Origin: Scylla paramamosain
Taxonomy: Eukaryota > Arthropoda > Malacostraca > Decapoda > Portunidae
Direction of reading: 5' to 3'
DNA length: 64,000 nt
NCBI RefSeq assembly: GCF_035594125.1
Contig: NC_087191.1
Location: forward strand, 6,335,967-6,399,966
Part shown: piece by piece, positions 51,125 to 60,029 of the stretch
Layout of the letters: each line of letters begins with the position of its first letter
Position numbering within the stretch: position 1 is the first letter of the stretch
Notes under the pieces: generated by a model
Told to the model about the DNA's origin: nothing
Database searches by the model: none
Seen by the model: only the letters and a program-made list of their open reading frames with translations
Translations under genes and position numbers: made by a program

Positions 51125-52981
51125 GGCGAAAGAGAAGTATATATGAGATTAAAGACAGGGGAAGTGGTTTTAAGGCCATAAAATAATGAATTAGAAAAGT
51201 CAGGAGTTTAACAAGGAAAGCTAAAAATAGTTATGAATTAAAGGTAACCAGCCAAGCGAAGATGGACCCCAAGGGATTTTGTCAGGCATATAAGACGAAG
51301 AATAGAGAAACAATAGTTCCTTAAAGACAGCAGAATCGGACCTGCTTAGTTGTTGGGAGGAGATTAGTAAAATTGTGAACGAGTATTTTTTAACTGTCTC
51401 TGCCCAGGAAAACATGCAGGATTTGCCGAATAGTGACAAGATATTTAGAGTAGAAGAAAATGAGAAGCTGACAGATATTACCATAACTAAAGAGATAGTG
51501 GAACAGGAGATAGATAAGCTGAAAAGTTCAAGTCACCAGGACCAGATTAAATATATTCCAGAGTATTTAAGGAATGGAAAAAGGTTATAAGTAAATTGTT
51601 AGTTTCTGTCCTTAGGAAATCACTTTAGTCATGTGAGGTATCGGTAATGTGGAGGCAGGCAAATATAGTACCTACCTTTAAGAAAGGAGAAAAAAAAAAT
51701 TAACGTCTAATTATAGACCTGTCAGCTTAACATCTGTTGAATGTAAAATAATGGAGTCAATAATAGCGAAGAACATTTAAGAGCATTTAGACAAACATAA
51801 CTTGATAAATCAGTTACAGCATGGCTTCACGAAAGGGGAGTCTTACCTGACAAACTTGGTCAGTTTATACAGTAAGGTTTACCAGGCGGAAGATAATGGT
51901 GATAGTTATGGCATCCTATATCAGGACTTTAGTAAAGCGTTTGACAAGATACCCCATCAGAGGCTACTGAGAAATGTTAGGGCGCACGAGAGAGATGAGG
52001 TGTTTAGATTAGATAAGGTCATGGCTAAGCGGCAGGCGACAGAGTGTTGTAATAAACGGCTCTAAATCCGAGTGGGGTCAAGTAATTATTAGGGTGACAA
52101 AGGGATTGTTAGTATTAGGGGTGATGTTGTTTGTATTATATGTCAATGACTTGGATAGTGGAATTAGTAGTGTTGTTAGTAAATTTGCGTATGACACGAG
52201 AATATGTAGATTAATTAGGTCAGAATCGCATACCATCGCCTTGCAGGCAGATTTGGATAGGATGAACGAATGGACAGACAGATGGCAAATGCATTTTAAT
52301 ATCAACAAATGCAAAGCACTTAGCGTAAGTAGAAGAAACCCACACAGTAGTTTTACAATGAACAACCAAGTTCTGGTAGGTTCAGGGTAAGAAAAAGATT
52401 TGAGATTTAAAGTTAGCTCTGAACTCCGTCTAAGAAAGCAATGCAAAGAGGCCAGAAACAAATGAAATAGTGTATTATGATTCATTTTCAGGAATGCTAA
52501 AAGTCAAACACCCGAAGTAATATTAAAGTTACATTTGGCGCTAGTCAGACTTCATCTAGACTACGCTGTCCAATTCTGGTCACCACATCACAGGAAGGAT
52601 AAAGGTCTATTAGAATCAGTACAAAGGAGAATGACTAAAAGGATACAGGGGATGGGGAGTATTCCTTACGAAGCGAGATTCAAGCTGTTAAATTTACATT
52701 ATTTAGAGAGACGTAGGTTAAGAGTTGGAGCTGATAGAAGTCTTTAAGTAGTACATGGGTTATAACAAGGGGAACATAAATAAAATTCTTAGAATATGTA
52801 ACCATCATAGAACAAGAAAAACGGGTTCAAGCCTGAAAACTTGATATTCAAAAAGGAGACAGGAAAAAATTGGTTCTCAAATAGAGTAGTACATGATTGG
52901 AACGGACGTATTAATCAAGTTGTTAGTGCTGAGGCATTTGGGAACTGTAAGAAAAAATTACACATTTATGGATGGGGATGA
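51125..52981 (+). pseudogene. Reverse transcriptase ORF of the LINE, broken
   Basis: Protein traces run in order but in several frames. An RKAKNSYELKV-like linker (about 51,211-51,317) is followed by a one-base loss near 51,320, which shifts into a frame with EEISKIVNEYFLTVSAQENM and EKLTDITITKEIVEQEIDKL (to 51,590). Then come NIVPTFKKGEK, a 10-A run at 51,690-51,699 with a frameshift, and NYRPVSLTS-like sequence. A stop at 51,778-51,780 follows, then LINQLQHGFTKGESYLTNL and the first catalytic box QDFSKAFDKIPHQRLL (Asp codon 51,925-51,927). Another shift precedes LFVLYVNDLDSG and the second box, which reads FAYD (52,184-52,195) instead of FADD. The rest includes MNEWTDRWQMHFNINKCKAL, LDYAVQFWSPHHRKDKGLLE and SVQRRMTKRIQGM, and ends in VVHDWNGRINQVV before TGA at 52,979. 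Many stops and the lost Asp make it non-functional. Confidence 0.88.
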
Positions 52982-53071
52982 TAGGTGGAAATAGGTAGGC
53001 ATATTTCATACAAGTACTGCCACGTGTAGGCCTGATGCCTTCTTGTAGATTTACTTATTTTTTATGTTCTT
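52982..53071 (+). other. LINE 3' untranslated region and tail
   Basis: About 90 bp after the ORF stop, with CTGCCACGTGTAGGCCTGAT and CTTCTTGTAGATTTACTTAT, ending TTATGTTCTT at the satellite junction. The short tail is compatible with a degenerate 3' repeat of the kind seen in CR1-like elements rather than a poly-A. I recall similar tails in decapod crustacean LINEs, but could not check this. Confidence 0.6.
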
Positions 53072-53211
53072 ATTACCAAAAGCGTGTATTTTCAGTGTTT
53101 TTTCAGCTATTACGTGAAAAAAAATGCCAAAATGCATACAAAGCACCCCATATGAGGAAAAAAAGGGACATTACGAGAAACGTGCATTATGAGAGTTTTT
53201 GAGATTCTTGG
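53072..53211 (+). repeat. Second half of the split D monomer and one E monomer
   Basis: 53,072-53,113 completes the D monomer cut by the LINE. 53,114-53,211 is an E monomer (GGGACATTACGAGAAACG, ending GATTCTTGG). The next monomer, at 53,212, is already an 11-mer A1, so the HOR boundary lies about 140 bp from the LINE. Confidence 0.82.
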
Positions 53212-53307
53212 GTACCAAAACGCTAAAACTCATGAATAACACTCTTAATGGAGAAACAGAACAACCTTACCAAATGCGTATTTTTTTAGTGTTTTTCACA
53301 TTTTTGG
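53212..53307 (+). repeat. Monomer A1 of the 11-mer
   Basis: 96 bp. ACTCATGAATAACACTC and AACAACCTTACCAAATGCG are its tags; the end TTTTTCACATTTTTGG corresponds to the CACATTGTTAG end of pentamer A. Confidence 0.87.
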
Positions 53308-53404
53308 TTACCAAAACCCTAAATTTCATGCGAAAATAGCTTTATATGGGAAAAAAAATGACATTACCATAAAAGTGTCTTTTGAGTGTTTTTGAGCGTG
53401 TTAG
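53308..53404 (+). repeat. Monomer B2 of the 11-mer
   Basis: 97 bp. TTACCAAAACCCTAAATTTC, ATGCGAAAATAGCTTTAT and GTGTTTTTGAGCGTGTTAG; the GCGTGTTAG end is that of pentamer B. Confidence 0.87.
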
Positions 53405-53499
53405 GCAATAAAGCACTAAAAAGAAGGGCAATCTCATTACATGCAAATAAAACCAACTTTTACCAAGAACTTGCCTTTAATTGTTTTTGAGCTCCTTAC
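53405..53499 (+). repeat. Monomer C2 of the 11-mer
   Basis: 95 bp. GCAATAAAGCACTAAAAAG, AAAACCAACTTTTACC and GCTCCTTAC; GGGAATA-like middle in other copies ties it to pentamer C. Confidence 0.87.
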
Positions 53500-53597
53500 A
53501 TACGAAAACGCTAAAACGTATGTAAAACATCCTTTATGGAGAAACAGAAAAAACATTAACAAAAACATGTATTTTGAGTGTTTTTTCATCATGTTAC
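53500..53597 (+). repeat. Monomer D2 of the 11-mer
   Basis: 98 bp. ATCCTTTATGGAGAAACAG, AAAAACATGTATTTTGAG and CATCATGTTAC; the most consensus-like D in the 11-mer. Confidence 0.87.
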
Positions 53598-53694
53598 CTA
53601 TAAAAACGCTTAAATACATGCAAAGAACCCTATGTTTGGGAAACGAAACGACATTACGAGAAACGCGTATTATGAGTGTTTTTAAGTTTCTTAA
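53598..53694 (+). repeat. Monomer E2 of the 11-mer
   Basis: 97 bp. CTATAAAAACGCTTAAATAC, CGACATTACGAGAAACG and TATTATGAGTGTTTTTAAG; the E-type GGGAAACGAAA core is intact. Confidence 0.87.
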
Positions 53695-53802
53695 GTACCA
53701 AAAAGCTAAAACCCACAAATAACACTCTTTATAAAGAAACCCCCCCAAAAAAATGTAAAATAAAGAAAAAAATACCAATTTTTTTTTTCTTTATCTTCAT
53801 AG
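53695..53802 (+). repeat. Monomer A2 of the 11-mer, with A/T-rich insert
   Basis: 108 bp. It starts as an A monomer (GTACCAAAAAGCTAAAAC, AATAACACTCTTTATA), then the second half is low complexity: in most units AAAT repeats and a T-tract, here C7A7 then a T-tract, ending TTATCTTCATAG. The core CATTACC box is lost. Confidence 0.85.
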
Positions 53803-53902
53803 GTACCGGGATGCCAAAATTCTGTTAAAATTCAGTGAAATTATGTGGAAAAAATAACATTATCGAAAAAAGTTAATTTTAGCTTTTTTTTCGGACTGTT
53901 AT
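53803..53902 (+). repeat. Monomer B3 of the 11-mer, most diverged
   Basis: 100 bp. GTACCGGGATGCCAAAATTC, AAAATTCAGTGAAATTATG, AGTTAATTTTAGC, a T-tract and CGGACTGTTAT. Assigned to B from its place after A2 and its ATGCCAAAAT start. It is the extra, eleventh monomer and is followed by another B (B1). Confidence 0.72.
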
Positions 53903-53997
53903 GTACCAAACCCTAAAGTGCATTCAAAGCCACCTATATGAAGAAATTAAACGACTTTAACAGAAACCTGTCTTTTGAGTGTTTTTCAGCATGCTAG
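53903..53997 (+). repeat. Monomer B1 of the 11-mer
   Basis: 95 bp. GTACCAAACCCTAAAGTGC, GCCACCTATATG, AGAAACCTGTCTTTTGAG and GCATGCTAG before a GCACC start, as between B and C in the pentamer. Confidence 0.87.
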
Positions 53998-54090
53998 GCA
54001 CCAAAACGATAAATATGGAATAAATGGAAGTATCTCTATATGGGAATCCAAAACAAAATTACTGAAAACATGTTTTTTTCAGTGTTTTAC
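53998..54090 (+). repeat. Monomer C1 of the 11-mer
   Basis: 93 bp. GCACCAAAACGATAAAT, TATATGGGAATCCAAAAC, ATTACTGAAAACATG and a short end CAGTGTTTTAC that lacks the usual GAG step. Confidence 0.87.
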
Positions 54091-54186
54091 GTAGAAAAAC
54101 GCTAAAACGGATGCAAACCAACCAATATGAAGAAATAGAATAACATTACCAAAAAGGTATATTTTGAGTGTTTTCGAGCTTGTTAC
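54091..54186 (+). repeat. Monomer D1 of the 11-mer
   Basis: 96 bp. GTAGAAAAACGCTAAAACGG, CAACCAATATGAAGAAATAG, ACATTACCAAAAAGGTATA and CGAGCTTGTTAC. Confidence 0.87.
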
Positions 54187-54336
54187 CTACAAAAAAACGC
54201 GAAAATGGATGGAAAGCACTCTATATTGGGAAACAAAAGGACATTACGAGCAACGTGTATAATGAGTGTTTTATAGTTTCACAAGAACCACAAGGCAAAA
54301 CACGCAAAAACTCGTGTATATGGAGAAGTTTGTTAG
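54187..54336 (+). repeat. Monomer E1 of the 11-mer, plus a partial monomer
   Basis: 150 bp. A normal E (CTACAAAAAAACGCG, GGACATTACGAGCAACG, TATAATGAGTG) that turns after TTTTATAGTTT into about 55 bp more: CACAAGAACCACAAGGC, CGCAAAAACTCGTG, TATATGGAGAAG and TTTGTTAG. The extra piece looks like a shrunken A-type monomer (start, CGTG-TATATGGAG and TTAG end, core missing). Confidence 0.82.
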
Positions 54337-54720
54337 ATACCAAAATGCTGAAACTCATGAATAACACTCTTGATTGAGAAACAGAACAACCTTACCAAAT
54401 GCGTGTATTTTGAGTGCTTTTCATATTCTTAGTTACCAAAACCCCAAATTGCATGCGAAACTAGCTTTATGTGGGAAAAAAAATGACATTACCAGAAAAG
54501 TGTCTTATGAGTGTTTTTGATCGTGATAGGTAATAAAGCACTAAAAAGCTGGGCAATCATATTACATGGGAATAAAATCAACTTTTACCGAGAACTTGCC
54601 TTTAAGTGTTTTAAAGCTCCTCACATACCAAAACACTAAAACGCATACAAAACGCCCTTTATTGAGAAACAGAAAAACATTACCAAAAGCGTGTGCTTTG
54701 AGAGTTTTCCAGCTTGTTAT
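54337..54720 (+). repeat. Last 11-mer monomers A1-B2-C2-D2 and transition to the octamer
   Basis: A1 54,337-54,432, B2 54,433-54,529, C2 54,530-54,624, D2 54,625-54,720. D2 starts as 11-mer type but ends CCAGCTTGTTAT, the octamer form of D, so the switch happens within this monomer, probably by homologous exchange. Confidence 0.82.
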
Positions 54721-54807
54721 ATTTAAAATTTTCAAAATATATGTAAAGGACCCTATTTCGGGTAACGAAACGACATTCCCGGAAACATATTGTTTTATTA
54801 CTTTTAA

Positions 54808-54843
54808 GCATAGTAGACATCTAACGCATAGTAGACATCTAAC
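54808..54843 (+). repeat. 18-bp tandem duplication
   Basis: GCATAGTAGACATCTAAC occurs twice in a row (54,808-54,825 and 54,826-54,843) at a B-to-C junction in the octamer array. Confidence 0.93.
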
Positions 54844-57321
54844 TCTATATAGGAATACAAAACAACTTCATGAAAAATTCTTTTTTGTGTGTTTTGAGTT
54901 TATTACGTACCGAAACTCTAAAATGCGTCGAAACCACCCATTATTAAAGAAACAGAAGAACGTTAGCAAAAAGGTGTGTTTTGATTTTTTCTTGAGCTTA
55001 TTAGGTAATAAAACGCCAAAATTCACACAAAATACCTTATATAGGGAAACGAAACGATATTAACAATATTCCCCATGTCAGGTACCAAAACGAGAAAATG
55101 CATACAAAGAACCCTAAATGAAGAAACAGAACAACACTACCAATATCTTGTGTTATGAAAATTTTGGAGTTTGTTAGGTACTAAAACGAGAAAGTGCAAG
55201 GAAAGCACTCTATATGGGGAAAAAAAAATTAATTTTTTTTTTCTATTTCTTATGTACAAACACGTTAAAACACATACAAAATAACGTGTAATGGAGAAAC
55301 AGGACAACATTGCCAAAAACGTGTATTTTGAGTGTTTTTGAGCTTCATAAGTACCAAAATGCCAAAATACATGCAAAGAACCGTCGTTGCAGTAACGGAA
55401 CGATATTACCAGAAAATTGTCATATGGGTTGTTTTTGGGGTATATTAAGCACCATATCGCTGAAAAAAAAACATTTTTTTTTTTTGTTTCTTGCGTACCA
55501 AAACACTCAAACGCGTGGAAAATAACTTTTTATGGAGAAACAACATTTGTATTGAATGTTTATCAGCTTTTTTAGATCGCAAAACACCAAAATGCATGCA
55601 TATTACCCGATATTAGGAAACGAAACGATATTAACAGAGAAGTGCATTATGAGATTTTGTCCAAAACTCAAAAATATATGAATAACACTCTATATAAAGA
55701 AACAGAACAATGTTACGAAAAACGTGTATTACAAGTTTTTTTTTCGCAATGTTAGATAATAAAACTCCAAAATGCATACAAATCACCCTATCGAAGAAAC
55801 AGAACATTACCAAACACGTGTATTATGAGTGTTTTTCCCTGTGTTAGGTACTAAAACGCCAAAATGCATACAAAGTAGCCAATATGAAGAAACAGAACAA
55901 ATTTATTAGAAAAAAAATATAATGAGTGTTTTTGTGCTTGTTAGGTACCAAAACGCTTAAGTGCATGCAAAGCACGCTGTATGGGAAAAATAAAGAACAT
56001 TCTTTTGATTGTTTTTTTTTTTCTGCTTACGTACTAAAACGTTAAAATGCATGCAAAAAGCCATTCATGGGAAAGTAGAACAACATTACGAACTTGTGTG
56101 TTTTAAGTGTTTTCCATCTTGTTAGGTACAAAGACGACAAAATGCATGCAAAATATCCTATTTAGGGTAATAAAACGATTTTACCAGAAACGTGTCATTT
56201 GGGTGTTTTTTTTTTTTTTACATCAAAACGCTGATAAGAATGGAAAACACTATACATGGGAAAATAAAACATTATCAAAAACGTATCTTTTGCGTGTTTT
56301 TGAGCTTATTACGTACCAAATCGCTAAAACGCTCCAAAACAATCTTTATGGAGGAACAGAACATTACCAAACACGGGTGTTTTGAGTGTTTTTAAGCTTG
56401 AAAGGTACCAAAACGCCAAAATGCATGCAAATTACCCGATATTTTGAAATAAAACGATATTAACAAAAAAGTCTATTAAGAGTGTTTTCTTGAGCTTGTT
56501 ATTTACCGAAACGATAATGTGCATGCAAAGCACTCTATTTGAGAAAAGCAAACAACATTGCAAAAAAAAACTTGTCTTTTAACAACGCGTGCAAAACACC
56601 TCTTATTGAGAAACCTAACAACATTACTGAAAACGTCTGTGTTTAATATTTTCCAGCTGGTTAGATACTAGAACGACATTAACAGAAAACGTGCCATTTG
56701 GATGTTTTTGAGCATATTAAGCACCAAAACTCTAAAACACATGACAAATACTTTACATGGGAAGACAAAGTAACATTATCATCGTGTGTATTTTGAGGGT
56801 TTATTTTCTTATGTACCAAAACGCTAAAACGCGCGAATATTTGTATATATGGAGAAAGAAAATAACATTACCAAAAACCTACTGTGAGTGTTTTTCTTTG
56901 TGTTTAGGTACCAAAACTCCAAAATGCATACAAAGCACTCATACAGATTGCTTTATATGCATTTTGATACTAAACGTGCGTTATGTTTTTTTTCTTTTCT
57001 TAGGCTCGTAACATACCAAAAAGTTCAAACATGCAAAACGCTCTTTATGGAGAAACAAAGCAATGTTGCCAAAAACGTGTTTTGGGTTTTTTTTTTTTTT
57101 CCAGCATGCTGGGTACCAAAATAACAAAACACATGCAAAGCATCCTATTTGAGTTAACGAAACGGCATTCCCAGAGATGTGTCATTTCTGTGTTTTTTTT
57201 TTAGCATATTAGCCACAAAAAAACCTATAAAAACATTGAAAACACTCTATATGGGAAAATAAAACATTATCAAAAACACGTCTTTTGAGTGTTTTTGAGC
57301 TTCTTCCGTACCAAAAGTCTA

Positions 57322-57340
57322 AAACAGTGTAACACTGTTT
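57322..57340. repeat. Perfect 9-bp hairpin with 1-nt loop
   Basis: AAACAGTGT (57,322-57,330), loop A, ACACTGTTT (57,332-57,340). It replaces GCGTGCAAAACACCC in a D-type monomer (M7), which otherwise continues normally with ATAGAGAAACAG. Confidence 0.92.
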
Positions 57341-57401
57341 ATAGAGAAACAGAACAACATTACCAAAAAATGTGTTTCTTCATTGTTTTTGAGCTTGTAA
57401 G

Positions 57402-58132
57402 GTAACAAAACACCAAAGTCCATGATAATCACCCGATATGGGGAAACGAAACGATATTAACAGAAACGTGTGTTATAATTGTTTTTTAACTTCTTCTGTA
57501 CCAAAACGCTAAAAACATGTGAATATCACTATATTGAAAAACAGAACAGCATCATCAAAAACTTGTATTATGAGTGCTTTTCTCAATGTTAGGTACCAAA
57601 ATGCTAAAATGCATATAAAGCACCCTATAAGAAGAAACAGAATGATATTCCAAAAACCTGTATTATAAGTGTTTCTACCAAAACGCTAAAGTGCATGCAA
57701 ACTCCCAATAAGGCAAAAACAAATAACAATAACAAAAACGTGTCTTTTGAACGTTTTTCAGCTCCTTAGTACCAAAACGCGGAAACGCATACAAAACGTT
57801 GTTCATGGAGAAACAAGTACATAACCGAAAATTTGTCTTTTCATTGTTTTCCAACTTGCTGGGTACCAAAACGTGAAAATGCATGCAAAGTACCCTATTT
57901 GGGTAGCGAATCGACATCACCAGAAACGTGTAATTTGTGTGATTTGAGCATATTAGGCACGTAAACGCTAGAAAGCAGAGGGAAACAAAGCAACATTATC
58001 AACAACGTGTCTTTTAAGAAATCTTAAGCTTCTTACGTACCAAAACGCTGAAACATATGTAAAACACCCTTTAAGGTGAAACAAGACTATATTAAGAAAA
58101 ACGTGTGTTTTGAGTGTTTTTGAGCTATTTAG
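57402..58132 (+). repeat. Reference octamer unit (731 bp)
   Basis: Monomer starts: M8 57,402, M1 57,498, M2 57,593, M3 57,676, M4 57,770, M5 57,863, M6 57,957, M7 58,037; the next M8 starts at 58,133. Lengths are 96, 95, 83, 94, 93, 94, 80 and 96 bp. By type the order reads E-A-M2-C-D-B-C-D, i.e. a pentamer with an extra M2-C-D block. M2 mixes B-like and E-like features and is not assigned. Confidence 0.8.
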
Positions 58133-59847
58133 GTAACAAACGCCAAAATGCATCCAAAGTATCCGTTACTGGGAAACGAAACGATATTAACAGAAACGTG
58201 TGTTATAAGTGTTTTTCAACATTATTGATACCAAAACACTAAATTACGTGAATCGCTCTCTATATGGAAAAATAGAACAACATTACCAAAAACATGTATT
58301 ATTAGTGTTTTTGTCATGTTACGTACTAAAACGTCAAATGCAGACAAGCACCCCATATGACAAAAAAAAAAAAAAAAAGAATACTAAAATGTTGTATTAT
58401 GAGTGTTATTAAGATTGCTAGGTACCAAAACGCCAAAATGCACGCAAATTACCCTATATGTGAATAGCAAACAACAATACTAAAAGCATCTTTTCAGTAG
58501 TTCCAGCTTATTATGTAACAACCCTCCAAAATGTATACAAATCACCCTATCTGAGGTTAGAACACGACATTCCCAGAAACGTGTCAAAAGGGTGTTTTTT
58601 GAGGATATTAGGCACCAAACGGTAAAAAGGAAGAAAAACATTCACTATAAAATATCAAAACTGTGTATTTTGTGTTTTTAAAATTTTTTTTAAGCTTCTT
58701 ACGTACCAAAACGCTAAAACACGTGTTAAATACCCTTTAGAGAGAAAATGAACAACATTACCAAAAACGTATGATTTGTGTGTTTTCCAGATTAGTTTAG
58801 GTTTAGGTATTAAAATGCCAAAATTAATGATTTGATATATCTAAAGGAAACGATATTAACAGAAACGTGTATTATGAGCGTTTTTTTTTAGTTTCTTATG
58901 TACCAAAACGCTAAAACACATGAATAGGAATCTATAAGGAGAAACAAAACTACATTATATAAAAAAAAAAAAAACATTTATTATGGGTGATTTTCTCCAT
59001 GTTAAGTGCTAAAACGCCAAAATGCATACAAAACACCCTACATAAAGAAATCAGAACATTATCTAAAACGTGTATTATAAGTGTTTTGAGCTTGTTATTT
59101 ACCAAAACGCTAAAAGTGCATACAAAAAAATCCTTCATGAATAAAGAAAAAAATTGCAAAAAAAGACCATATTGAGTGTTGTTGAGCTTCTTAGCTATCA
59201 AAACTGCAAAATGAATTAAATCACCATTTTAGTAGCCGAACGAGATTACAAAAAAAAAAAAAAAAAAAACAGCTCTTTTTGAGTGTTTTTGAAAATCTTA
59301 TGTACCAAAACGCTCTATATTGGAAAAGCAAACAACATAACCAAAAACATGTATTTTTAGTGTTTTTCAGCTTCTTACGGACCCTTTATAGAGAAACAGA
59401 AAAAAACATTGCATAAAACGTGTTTATTGAGTGTTTTGAGCTTCTTATTTACCAAAACTGCAAAATGCATGCAAAGCACGGAGCGACATTACCAGAAAGA
59501 TATTTTTTGAGTGTTTTTGAGCTTCTTATGTATCAAAACGCTAAAGCGCGTGGAAAACACGTTTTATGGGGATACATTACAAAAAAAAAAAGTGTGATTT
59601 GAGCGACTTCCAACTTGTTAGGAACTAAAACGTGAAATTCAATGAAAATATCACGATATTGGATAAAAAAAAATAGTGAAAGAGTATTATGAGTATTTTC
59701 AGCTTCTTAGGTTAAAAAAAACGATAAAAACGTCAATAGCACACTATATCTAGAAACAGAACAACATTACTAAAAACGTCTTTTATATGTTTTTAAGCTT
59801 CTTAAGTGCTAAATCACCAAAGTGCATGCAAAGCACCCTGTATGGAA

Positions 59848-60029
<182 letters not shown>

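Larger units (their letters stand above)
51014..53071 (+). mobile_element. 5'-truncated, dead non-LTR retrotransposon (CR1/Jockey-like LINE)
   Basis: A 2,058-bp insert of clearly different, more GC-balanced sequence inside the satellite. It carries fragments of a LINE ORF2-type protein: the linker between endonuclease and reverse transcriptase, most of the reverse transcriptase, and the C-terminal region, ending with a TGA at 52,979-52,981 and a short 3' UTR that finishes in TTATGTTCTT. The endonuclease is absent, as in the common 5'-truncated LINE copies. The D monomer is split after GAAGCGAAATAA (51,013) and resumes at ATTACCAAAAGCG (53,072). The halves are 53 and 42 bp, together one 95-bp monomer, so there is no clear target-site duplication and almost no target loss. 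Family placement is from remembered protein motifs, not a search; CR1-like or Jockey-like are both possible. Confidence 0.9.
53212..54336 (+). repeat. Reference 11-monomer HOR unit (1,125 bp)
   Basis: A complete unit in the order A1 B2 C2 D2 E2 A2 B3 B1 C1 D1 E1, with lengths 96, 97, 95, 98, 97, 108, 100, 95, 93, 96 and 150 bp. The order is two rounds of the pentamer plus B3. All 11 monomers are given as separate entries. Confidence 0.9.

Noticed and set aside
51375..52747. Functional reverse transcriptase gene
   Set aside because: Needs several frameshift and stop repairs and has a mutated catalytic box; no endonuclease domain. Annotated as pseudogene only.
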